Origin: Gammaproteobacteria bacterium
GTDB lineage: Bacteria; Pseudomonadota; Gammaproteobacteria; Steroidobacterales; GCA-2729495
NCBI GenBank assembly: GCA_014337915.1
Contig: QUBU01000018.1
Coordinates: 1 to 61,209 of the forward strand
DNA length: 61,209 nucleotides
Direction of reading: 5' to 3'
Position 1 is the stretch's first letter. Each line of letters starts with the position of its first letter. The notes beneath the pieces are model-generated. The model was given only the letters and a program-made list of their open reading frames with translations. It was not told the origin of the DNA and did not search any database. This document shows, one piece after another, positions 53,082 through 60,872 of the stretch. Made by a program: the position numbers and the translations under genes.

Positions 53082-54215
53082 TCAGGACACTCCGTTGATG
53101 ACGGCCCGCCGGGCCGGCTCGAGGCGGGCACGCAGGCTGGCCACGCAGCGGCCAGCGGTGCGCCCATCCCACAGTTCGGGCTTGCGCCCGGCCGGCCAGT
53201 CGCCAGCCAGCGCCTTGCCGATATTCTCCAACAGCGCCGCCGGCTGCACCAGCCGGTTGCTGCCTTCGGTGACCGTGACCGGCCGCTCGGTGTTGGGCCG
53301 CACCGTCAGGCAGGGGATGCCGAGGTAGGTGGTCTCCTCCTGCAGGCCACCGGAATCGGTGACCGCCAGCGCCGCCTGCGTGACCAGGCTCATGAACTGC
53401 ACGTAGCCCAGCGGCTCGACCAGGCGGATGCCAGGGGTGCTGGCCAGCACCTCGTGCAGGCCGAACGCCTGCAGTTGCTTGCGGGTGCGCGGGTGCACCG
53501 GGAACACCAGATCGATGCTGCGGGCAGCCGCCTGCAGCTGGGCCACCAGGCCACGCAAAGTCGCCGGATCATCGACGTTGGACGGCCGGTGCAGCGTCAC
53601 CACCGCGTAGCGCCGCCCGCCCAGGCCAAGTGCCGCCGGGCTGTCGGCGGCCGCGATCCGGGCACGCAGCAGCTCGAAGGAGTCCAGCATGATGTTGCCG
53701 ACCCGCTCGATGCGCGCGGCGGGCACACCCTCGCGCCGCAGGTTCTCGTCGCCATCCGGCGAGGGCGTCCACAGCAGCTCGGCAATGGCATCGGTGACCA
53801 GCCGGTTGATCTCCTCGGGCATGCTGCGGTCGCCGCTGCGCAGGCCGGCCTCGAGGTGCGCGACGGGAATCAGCAGCTTGGCGCAGACCAGGGCCACGGC
53901 GGCGGTCGAGTTCACGTCGCCGACGACGATGGTCCAGGCCGGCCGCTCGCGCAGCGCGACCTGCTCGTAGGCCATCATCACGCGGCCGGTCTGCTCGGCA
54001 TGGCTGCCGCTGCCGACCGCCAGGTGATGCCGCGGCTCGGGCAGCCCCAGGTCGCTGAAGAAGGCATCCGACATGTTGGCGTCGTAATGCTGCCCGGTGT
54101 GGATGATCTGCGGGTCGAACAGCGGATCGGCGGCCAGCGCATGGTACAGCGGCGCCACCTTCATGAAGTTCGGGCGCGCCGCGGCGATGAGGTGCACCAG
54201 GACCGGGTGCGGCAT
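53082..54215 (-). CDS. wecB: UDP-N-acetylglucosamine 2-epimerase (non-hydrolysing)
   Basis: A 377-residue cytoplasmic enzyme making UDP-ManNAc from UDP-GlcNAc. Family blocks are visible in order: AARPNFMKVAPL, HTGQHYD, VVGDVNST, HLEAGLRSGDRSMPEEINR and DSGGLQEETTYLGIPC followed by RPNTERPVT. The frame opens at 54662 only as a shadow of the exosortase gene; the ATG at 54215 overlaps that gene's TGA by one base. It provides a ManNAc donor for EPS, possibly for the WecG-type enzyme at 10274. Confidence 0.92.
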   Translation of the reverse strand: MPHPVLVHLIAAARPNFMKVAPLYHALAADPLFDPQIIHTGQHYDANMSDAFFSDLGLPEPRHHLAVGSGSHAEQTGRVMMAYEQVALRERPAWTIVVGDVNSTAAVALVCAKLLIPVAHLEAGLRSGDRSMPEEINRLVTDAIAELLWTPSPDGDENLRREGVPAARIERVGNIMLDSFELLRARIAAADSPAALGLGGRRYAVVTLHRPSNVDDPATLRGLVAQLQAAARSIDLVFPVHPRTRKQLQAFGLHEVLASTPGIRLVEPLGYVQFMSLVTQAALAVTDSGGLQEETTYLGIPCLTVRPNTERPVTVTEGSNRLVQPAALLENIGKALAGDWPAGRKPELWDGRTAGRCVASLRARLEPARRAVINGVS

Positions 54216-55849
54216 CACTCGGTCTTCGCCGCCGCCGGCTGCACCACGGCGCTCTGGCCCGGCACGAAGTAGGCGAGCTTCGGGTCGAGCGTGCGCACGA
54301 AGGCCTGCAGCCGCTGGTCGGCCTGCGCCACGCCGTCCGGCCCGTCGGTCACCGGCGTGATGATGCGCACCAGCGCGCCGTCGGTGCGGCGCATGGTCAG
54401 GCCGTCCCAGAAGATGTACCACTTGACCAGGTACTCGTTGGTGAGCATGCGGCCACGCTGCGCGAACCAGTAGTAGACCAGCTGGCGCGCGCCACCCTGG
54501 GCGATGATCGAGCGGTTCACCGGCAGCGGGCCGCCGTCGGCGCGCACGTCGGGAATTTCCACCGCCTGCAGCTCCTGCATCTGCCAGCCGCCACCCGGCA
54601 GACAGGTGGCCGGCGAGTGAATGGCGCGACCGCTGCGCTGATTGCTGTAGTAGGCCATCCACAGGCCGACGCCGGCGGGGTCGCCCTCGCGGTTGTAGAG
54701 CACCAGGATGGTGTCATCGGCCTTCAGGGTATCGAGCGATTGCTGGTCCACCGGCATCTCGCTGCCGTGCCAGTCGCCGAGCACCAGCGGGAAGGTGGTG
54801 AGGCTCGAGCGCGCCGGCACCAGGTCCTGGCGCTGGCTGACTGCGGCCATGGCCGCGGTGCCGACCAGCACGGCGAGGCCGGCGACGAAGCCCGCGCGCG
54901 GCGCGCCCTGGGCGGTGAAGATGCGCCAGGCCTCGGCCAGCGGCGGGGTGTCCATGCGCAGGGATTTCAGCAGGCGTCGCCCCGAGAGGCGAGCCATCAG
55001 CGTCATCTCCAGGAACAGGATGGCCACGCAGGCCATGAACACCACCCAGCCCTCGAAGTCGTGCAGGAAGCCCTCGGCCTGCGCCGGCCCGTAGAAGCTC
55101 ACCAGGATGCTGATGATGCCGATGCGCAGACTGTTCATCAGTACAGTGAGCGGCACCGAGGAGAGGAACACGACGATCCGCTGCCACAGCGGTGCCTGGA
55201 ACAGCACCGCGCAAAGGAAACCGAAACTCATCAGCGGGAACAGGTAGCGCAGGCCGCTGCAGGCCTCGGCCACTGCCAGCTGGTAGCTGCCGAGGTCGAT
55301 GATGTTGCCTTCCACGTACACCGGCACGCCGGCCAGGCGGATCACCGCCACGGCGATCTGCGTGGACAGCAGCTGCAGGCCCGCGGTGAGCTTCACCTCG
55401 AGGAAACTCGGCAGCGGCACCATGAACACCAGGTAGGCGAGCGCGGGCCACACCAGCTTCACCGCCGGCCAGCCCCAGACGGCGACGAAGCAGCCCCAGA
55501 CCGCGGTGATGAATCCGTACTGCGCGATGGTGAAGATCGAGCTCAGCGAACCGAGCAGCAGCAGCAGGAAGCCGAGCAGCACCAGCCACAGCCCGGCGAG
55601 CGAACCCGGCCAGGGCACCGCCGCCAGTTCGCGCGAGCGGGTGGCGATCAGGAAGGCCGCGATGAACGGGATCAGGTAGCAGTGGTTGTACTCGTCCCGC
55701 GGCCAGTCCTTGACCCACATCCAGTGCAGTGAATCACGGAAGGCATAGCCCAGGATGCCGATGAGCAGCGCCAGCAGCAGCGTGGCCGGCAGTTTGCGGG
55801 CGGCACCCGGGACGGCAGCGCCGGAGGTTGCAGTCGTGTCTGGTGACAT
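54215..55849 (-). CDS. xrtD: Exosortase-EpsI fusion, XrtD-like (second copy)
   Basis: A 544-residue fusion with the same layout as the first copy: membrane exosortase half (triad Cys197 in EACSGLRYLFPL, Arg242 in MNSLRI, His263 in AEGFLHDFEG) and a C-terminal EpsI domain (PLVLGDWHGS, HSPATCLPGGGWQ). The two copies are clearly related but diverged throughout. ATG 55849 is chosen; the preceding codon is GTG. It heads the operon with the epimerase and PrsT. Having two exosortases of one type may mean different substrates or conditions. Confidence 0.9.
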   Translation of the reverse strand: MSPDTTATSGAAVPGAARKLPATLLLALLIGILGYAFRDSLHWMWVKDWPRDEYNHCYLIPFIAAFLIATRSRELAAVPWPGSLAGLWLVLLGFLLLLLGSLSSIFTIAQYGFITAVWGCFVAVWGWPAVKLVWPALAYLVFMVPLPSFLEVKLTAGLQLLSTQIAVAVIRLAGVPVYVEGNIIDLGSYQLAVAEACSGLRYLFPLMSFGFLCAVLFQAPLWQRIVVFLSSVPLTVLMNSLRIGIISILVSFYGPAQAEGFLHDFEGWVVFMACVAILFLEMTLMARLSGRRLLKSLRMDTPPLAEAWRIFTAQGAPRAGFVAGLAVLVGTAAMAAVSQRQDLVPARSSLTTFPLVLGDWHGSEMPVDQQSLDTLKADDTILVLYNREGDPAGVGLWMAYYSNQRSGRAIHSPATCLPGGGWQMQELQAVEIPDVRADGGPLPVNRSIIAQGGARQLVYYWFAQRGRMLTNEYLVKWYIFWDGLTMRRTDGALVRIITPVTDGPDGVAQADQRLQAFVRTLDPKLAYFVPGQSAVVQPAAAKTE

Positions 55850-55926
55850 CACTCTCGCCGGTGTTGTTCTCAGGCGGCAGCGCGGCAGGCGCCCCGGCTC
55901 CGGGTCCGCATGCTCAGCCTGGTCAT

Positions 55927-55947
55927 TTAAGGATTTATTAAGGCCCT
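55927..55947. promoter_or_regulatory. TTAA-N7-TTAA motif (site 2)
   Basis: On the plus strand it reads TTAAGGATTTATTAAGG then CCCT, differing from site 1 only in the spacer. It lies about 80-100 bases upstream of the second exosortase ATG and 120 bases after the methyltransferase stop. It cannot form the hairpin that site 1 can, so its conservation suggests a DNA-binding or promoter role rather than termination. Confidence 0.5.
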
Positions 55948-56067
55948 GTGGGTCCCTGGCGTCGGCGACATTCTGTCCCGGATCGGGCCCGCCGCTCCAT
56001 GGCGCGGGTCTCAGTCCGTGCCGGTCGCGCGGTTGCCATAACGCTGCCGCGGGTTGGCGGCGGCCAC

Positions 56068-56604
56068 CTAGCGGATCGCCGTCACGTTCAGCGAAATCGG
56101 CATGCCGAGGAATTCCATGGCACTGCTGTCATCGAACAGGCCGAAGTTGCCGACGCGCCGCGCGGAACTGAATCCCGCCTGCCCCAGCCAGGCCATGAGC
56201 AGGCCCTCGTCGATGCCGGCCATGTGGTAGTCATAGTCGTCGACATGGCCACCGAACATCATGCGCATGATGTGCAGGCGCAGCTCCGGCGCCAGCCGTG
56301 GCGTCAGGTACAGGTGGCAGAGGCGCTCGAGATCGGGGACGCTCAGGTGCAGGCTGCCGCCCGGCTGCAGCACCCGCCGCCATTCGGCAAGCACGGGGAC
56401 CACTTCGTCCTTGTAGTCGAAATGTTCCAGCACATGGCTGGCATAGACCACGGCGAAGCTGCCATCGGCGAACCGCCCGAGGTCGCCGGCCTCGCCCAGG
56501 TGGTCGACACCGGGCCGGGCGATGGCATCGAAGATCTCCCAGCCCGCGCTCGGCTGCTGGCCGCCGATATGCAGGCGGCGTCCGCCCGCGACTGTTTCCG
56601 CCAT
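56068..56604 (-). CDS. Small SAM-dependent methyltransferase-like protein
   Basis: A 178-residue methyltransferase-fold protein of the short predicted group often near glycan genes. LHIGGQQPSAGWEIFDA stands where motif I (LHLGCG..GWxNxD) is usual, with GGQ instead of GCG, so SAM binding may be weak. ASHVLEHFDYKDEVVPVL and LQPGGSLHLSVPDLERL follow as usual. It diverges from the OGT-like gene with 85 bases between. Substrate unknown, possibly a glycan. Confidence 0.75.
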   Translation of the reverse strand: MAETVAGGRRLHIGGQQPSAGWEIFDAIARPGVDHLGEAGDLGRFADGSFAVVYASHVLEHFDYKDEVVPVLAEWRRVLQPGGSLHLSVPDLERLCHLYLTPRLAPELRLHIMRMMFGGHVDDYDYHMAGIDEGLLMAWLGQAGFSSARRVGNFGLFDDSSAMEFLGMPISLNVTAIR

Positions 56605-56689
56605 GGATCCCCCGTGGTCATGCGTGCCGGCCCGGGCCCGCGGTTATCATGGGCTGCGGCCCGCAACGGCGGGCGCCGGTGCCCGCAGG

Positions 56690-58774
56690 ATGAATGGTAA
56701 CCCAGGACCCCAGGACCCCCATGGCCTGCCACAGGCCGCCATCGACGAGGCCAACCGCGCGCTGAAGGATGCGGCCTGGGCCGAGCAGAACGGCCTCGTC
56801 GAGCGGGCCATCGCCGCCTACCGCCGCGTGGTGCAGCTGGCGCCGCAGGTCCACCAGGCGCATAACAATCTCTCCGGCCTGCTGCTCGGCATCGGCGAGC
56901 CGCGGCAGGCCCTGGCGGCGGCGCGCCAGGCACTGGCCCTGCAGCCGCAAGACGCGATGATCCACGGCACTACCGGCCAGGCTTGCCTGGCCTGCGGGCT
57001 GGTCGACGAGGGCATCGGGCACCTGCGTGTGGCGCTGGCGGCACAACCGGAGATGCATGCGCTGCGCGCCCTGCTCGCCGACGTGCTGGTGGACGCCGGG
57101 CGCCTCGACCAGGCGGCAGCCCTGTTCACCGAGGCCGAGGGCCGCTTTGCCAGCGATCCGCAGTTCCTGGTTCCGGCCGCAAGGCTGTACAGCCGCGTCC
57201 ACCTGGCCGGCAGCGCCGAGGCCGCCTACCTGCGGCTGCTGCAGCTCGAACCGCGGCGCGCCGCCACCTTCAATGACCTCGCCCAGCTCTACAACGAGCA
57301 CACGCATTTCAGCAAGGCGCGCGACCTCTGCCTGAAGGGCCTGATGCTCGAACCGGATGCGCCGGTGATGTGGAACACGCTGGCCAGCGCCCAGGCCTGC
57401 ATGGGCCAGACGGCCGAGGCGCTGAAGTCCTACCGGCGGGCGCTGGAACTGGCGCCGGGCCACGCGGCGACCCGCTCCAACCTGCTGCTCGCCATGCACT
57501 ACTCGAGCGAGGTCACGCCCGCCGAGCTGGTGGCCGAGCACCGCCGCTTCGGCGAGATCTGCGCGCAGCCGGCGGCCGCAGCCCGTCCGTTCCCGAACCT
57601 GCCGGACCCGGGCCGGCGCCTGCGCATCGGCTACCTCTCGCCGGATTTCCGCAGCCATTCGGTGGCGTTCTTCTTCGAGCCCCTGCTCGACCATCGCGAC
57701 CACGCGGCCTTCGAGGTCGTGGCCTTCGCCGACGTCAAGGGTCCCGATGCCGTCACCGCCCGGCTGCGTGGCAAGTGCGATGAGTGGCACAGCATCGTCA
57801 ACCTGCCTGATCCGGTGATCGCCGAAAGGATACGGGCCGCGGGCATCGACATCCTCGTCGACCTCGCCGGCCACGCCGGCAACGTCCACGCCGCCGCGCT
57901 GGCCTGGAAGGGCGCGCCGGTGCAGGTCACCTACTGCGGCTACCCGGACAGCACCGGCCTCGATGCCGTGGACTACCGCATCACCGATGCCATCGCCGAT
58001 CCGCCCGGTGTGGATGACGCCTACGTCGAAAGGCTGGTGCGACTGCCAGGCGGCTTCCTCTGCTTCCGGCCGCCACCGCAGCTGCCGGAACTCACCCCAC
58101 CGCCGCTGCTCGCCCGCGGCCAGGTCAGCTTCGGCTGCTTCAACCGCGAGTTCAAGGTATCGCAGCGCTGCTACGACCTCTGGGCGCGCATCCTCAAGGC
58201 AGTGCCCGGCGCGCGCCTGGTGATGAAGTGCCTGGGCGCGGCCGATGCCGGCACGCGCAGCTTCATGCTCGCCGAGTTCGAGCGCCGCGGCGTGGCCGCC
58301 GCGCGCATCGAGCTGGTGGGCTTCATCGCCAGCCAGCAGGAGCACTTCGGCTGGTACCGGCAGGTGGATGTGGCGCTGGACACCTTCCCCTACAACGGCA
58401 CCACCACGACGCTGGATTCGCTGATGATGGGCGTGCCGGTGGTGACGCTGGCCGGGCAGAACCATGCCGGCCGCGTCGGCGCGAGCCTGCTGGCCCAGGT
58501 CGGCCTGCCCGAGTACCTTGCCGATGACGAGGACGGCTACCTGGCGCTCGCCGTCGAGCTGGCCTGCGACCCCGGGCGCCTGGTGCAGCTGCACGGTAGC
58601 CTGCGTGAGCGACTGCTCGCGAGCCGGCTCTGTGACGGCACGCGGTTCATGCCCGCCTTCGAGTTCGCCCTGCGCGGCATGTGGGCCAACTGGTGCCGCA
58701 ACCAGGGTGCAACGCTGACGCCGGCGCAGCAGGCCATGGCGGCGTTCGACTTCACGGCACTGGCCCCGCGCTGA
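56690..58774 (+). CDS. SPINDLY/OGT-like protein with TPR repeats (GT41)
   Basis: A 694-residue protein. Residues about 15-285 are TPR repeats, and about 305-690 a GT41-type catalytic region: YLSPDFRSHSVAFFFEPLL with His323, DLAGHAGNVH, VTYCGYPDSTGLDAVDYR, FGCFNREFKVS with Lys479 and LDTFPYNGTTTTLDSLMMG. These are the blocks of O-GlcNAc transferase-like enzymes that sugar-modify Ser/Thr of proteins. The start at 56690 follows GCAGG; the frame further upstream is not supported. It may glycosylate exosortase-sorted surface proteins (inference from neighbourhood). Confidence 0.87.
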   Translation: MNGNPGPQDPHGLPQAAIDEANRALKDAAWAEQNGLVERAIAAYRRVVQLAPQVHQAHNNLSGLLLGIGEPRQALAAARQALALQPQDAMIHGTTGQACLACGLVDEGIGHLRVALAAQPEMHALRALLADVLVDAGRLDQAAALFTEAEGRFASDPQFLVPAARLYSRVHLAGSAEAAYLRLLQLEPRRAATFNDLAQLYNEHTHFSKARDLCLKGLMLEPDAPVMWNTLASAQACMGQTAEALKSYRRALELAPGHAATRSNLLLAMHYSSEVTPAELVAEHRRFGEICAQPAAAARPFPNLPDPGRRLRIGYLSPDFRSHSVAFFFEPLLDHRDHAAFEVVAFADVKGPDAVTARLRGKCDEWHSIVNLPDPVIAERIRAAGIDILVDLAGHAGNVHAAALAWKGAPVQVTYCGYPDSTGLDAVDYRITDAIADPPGVDDAYVERLVRLPGGFLCFRPPPQLPELTPPPLLARGQVSFGCFNREFKVSQRCYDLWARILKAVPGARLVMKCLGAADAGTRSFMLAEFERRGVAAARIELVGFIASQQEHFGWYRQVDVALDTFPYNGTTTTLDSLMMGVPVVTLAGQNHAGRVGASLLAQVGLPEYLADDEDGYLALAVELACDPGRLVQLHGSLRERLLASRLCDGTRFMPAFEFALRGMWANWCRNQGATLTPAQQAMAAFDFTALAPR

Positions 58775-58862
58775 GCGCCCGGCCGCGGTCAGCTGGCCGG
58801 CGGCAAATGCGGCCCTGGCCAGGCTGAGTGCATCCTCCTATCCGACGGCCTGCATCGCAGCC

Positions 58863-59327
58863 TCAGTGCGCGCCGAGTTCTTCGGCCGTGGCCGCGCGTA
58901 CCGCGACCACGCGGCCGGCGAATCGCAGGGTCTGGCCCGCCAGCGGGTGATTGCCATCGAGGGTCACGGTGGTTTCATCCAGCGCGGTGACCAGGTAGCG
59001 GCGTGGCGCAGCAGCATCCGCGCCCTCCTCGCTGCGCTCCACCGCCATGCCCAACGCCAGCTGCGCGGCGTTGGCGATGCTGGAACGCGAGACCACCTCG
59101 ATCAGGCGCGCCTCGCGCTCGCCGAAGCCCTCCTCGGGACGGATGGTGACGTCGAAGGCGTCGCCGGCGGAGCGGCCCGCCAGCGCCCGCTCCAGCAGGG
59201 GCAGGATACCCTCGGCGCCGTGCAGGTACTCCAGCGGCTCGCCCGCCGGCGAACTGTCGAGCAGTTCACCGCGGTCATTCGTGAGGCGGTACTCGAGGCT
59301 GACGACGCATTGATCGGCGATCTGCAT
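58863..59327 (-). CDS. slyD: SlyD-like FKBP peptidyl-prolyl isomerase
   Basis: A 154-residue FKBP-type isomerase/chaperone with an IF insert: VVSLEYRLTNDRGELLDSS, PLEYLHGAEGILPLLERAL, then FGEREARL and LDGNHPLAGQTLRF. It is shorter than enteric SlyD and lacks the His/Cys-rich metal-binding tail. CAGGAA precedes the ATG. It is divergent from the methyltransferase gene at 59429, with about 100 bases between. Cytoplasmic folding role. Confidence 0.9.
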   Translation of the reverse strand: MQIADQCVVSLEYRLTNDRGELLDSSPAGEPLEYLHGAEGILPLLERALAGRSAGDAFDVTIRPEEGFGEREARLIEVVSRSSIANAAQLALGMAVERSEEGADAAAPRRYLVTALDETTVTLDGNHPLAGQTLRFAGRVVAVRAATAEELGAH

Positions 59328-59428
59328 GGGTGGTTCCTGAACGGAGCGATGCTATTGTTATAGCGAGCATTCTCGGGGCGGAATAGCGACGCGGTCAAAT
59401 GACCATGCCACGGTTGACTTAAGCTGCC

Positions 59429-60733
59429 ATGACTGGGAAACCCTACCTCGAAGCGGTCAGGCAGCAGTACGAGGCCCTGCCCTACCCGCCGCGGGATCCC
59501 GCCGACGAAACGCGACGCCTGGTGCTGGCCACCTCGGGCAACCTGCTGGTCATCAACCACCACTGCTTCGGCGGGCGCCGTGATTTCCGGCGTGGCTTCC
59601 GCTGCCTGGTCGCGGGCGGCGGCACCGGGGACACGACGATCTTCCTCGCCGAACAGCTGCGCCACAGTGACGCGGAGGTCGTGTACCTGGACCTCTCCAC
59701 CGCCTCCAGGGCCGTCGCCGAGGCCCGGGCCCGGGTGCGCGGCCTGGGCAATATCACCTGGATCACCGCATCGATCCTCGATCTGCCGCAGCTCGGGCTC
59801 GGTCGGTTCGACTACATCGAATGCTGTGGCGTCCTGCATCACCTGGAGTCCACCGAGGCCGGCCTCGCCGCGCTCAACACCGCGCTCGCGGATGACGGTG
59901 CGATATTCCTGATGCTCTACGGGCGCTATGGCCGGCGTGCGGTCTACGACATGCAGCAGCTGTTGCGTGAGCTGCTGCCGCCGGGATTGCCGATCCCGGA
60001 GAAGATCCGGCTGACGCGCCAGCTGCTGGCAACCCTGCCCGCGACCAACGGCTTCGCCCGGGACTACGAGCAGTGGCGCAGCGAGATCGAGGCCGGCGGC
60101 CTCGGCGATGCCGGCCTTTACGACCTGCTCCTGCACAGCCAGGACCGCTGCTTCGACGTGCCACAGCTGTATCAGCTGGCGGCCGGCGCCGGGCTGCAGC
60201 TGCTCAGCTTCGCGCACCGCGCCGACGCCTATGATCCGCGCAACCATATCGGCGACGCTGAACTCAGCTCGCTGATCGCCGGCCGGGACCTCGCCTCGCG
60301 CCAGGCACTGGCCGAGCAGCTGGTCGGCAACCTGCGCAAGCACGAGTTCTTCCTCGCCCGGCAGGCGGGGCGTGGCGCGACCCTGGCCGACGCCGGCCTG
60401 GCGCTGCGCTCCTTCGGCACGCTGTACGACAATGCATCGCGGCTGGCCGCCGACATGCAGCCGGGCCGGGTGCTGCGCTATACCGATCCCGAGCACAGCC
60501 TGCCGATCAGATGCACGCCGATCACGCAGCAGATCTACGCGCACATGGACGGCGGCACCTCCATCGGGCGCCTGCGCGAACAGGTTCTCGCGGCCGTGCC
60601 GGGCACCAGCACTGAGCAGTTCCGGCAGGAACTGCAGCAGGTCTACGACCAGCTCCACCCGCGCGGCTATCTCTACCTGATTGAAGCCCGTCGCTACGGC
60701 ACCACGGTGCCGGACTACTCGCGGCTACGCTGA
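59429..60733 (+). CDS. Class I SAM-dependent methyltransferase with C-terminal extension
   Basis: A 434-residue protein starting MTGKPYLEAVRQQYEALPYPPRDP, the N-terminus of a family of stand-alone methyltransferases. Motif I is LVAGGGTGDTT, motif II VVYLDLS, and FDYIECCGVLHHLES follows. Residues about 200-434 form a longer domain of unknown role. No strong Shine-Dalgarno is visible. Substrate unknown; it is a neighbour of the OGT-like gene on the same strand. Confidence 0.82.
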   Translation: MTGKPYLEAVRQQYEALPYPPRDPADETRRLVLATSGNLLVINHHCFGGRRDFRRGFRCLVAGGGTGDTTIFLAEQLRHSDAEVVYLDLSTASRAVAEARARVRGLGNITWITASILDLPQLGLGRFDYIECCGVLHHLESTEAGLAALNTALADDGAIFLMLYGRYGRRAVYDMQQLLRELLPPGLPIPEKIRLTRQLLATLPATNGFARDYEQWRSEIEAGGLGDAGLYDLLLHSQDRCFDVPQLYQLAAGAGLQLLSFAHRADAYDPRNHIGDAELSSLIAGRDLASRQALAEQLVGNLRKHEFFLARQAGRGATLADAGLALRSFGTLYDNASRLAADMQPGRVLRYTDPEHSLPIRCTPITQQIYAHMDGGTSIGRLREQVLAAVPGTSTEQFRQELQQVYDQLHPRGYLYLIEARRYGTTVPDYSRLR

Positions 60734-60777
60734 CGCCAGCCGCTGCCTGCGGCGCATCGGCAACGAGGCAATGCCAC

Positions 60778-60811
60778 AAAAAAAGAAGAGCCCCGCCATT
60801 GCTGGCAGGGC
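60778..60811 (-). terminator. Intrinsic terminator of the partial VPLPA-CTERM gene
   Basis: On the minus strand GCCCTGCCA and TGGCGGGGC form a 9-bp stem (one G-T pair) with loop GCAA, followed by TCTTCTTTTTTT. It lies about 60 bases after the stop at 60873. A textbook Rho-independent terminator. Confidence 0.88.
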
Positions 60812-60872
60812 CCTTCCCGTGTCCGCGCCGGGCGTTGGCGCCCGGCCGATGATCACATCACCCTTGTGGACG

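Noticed and set aside
50529-54272. A 1247-codon plus-strand open frame
   Set aside because: It is antisense to the PrsT and epimerase genes, has shadow-type composition (Arg/His/Gly/Leu-rich) and no domain, and both minus-strand genes show clear families and ribosome sites.
56618-58594. A 658-codon minus-strand open frame
   Set aside because: Antisense shadow of the OGT-like gene; no domain and shadow composition.
59413-59424. GGTTGACTTAAG also occurring reverse-complemented near 34-45
   Set aside because: A shared 12-mer at two places without flanking similarity or common context is too weak to report as a motif.
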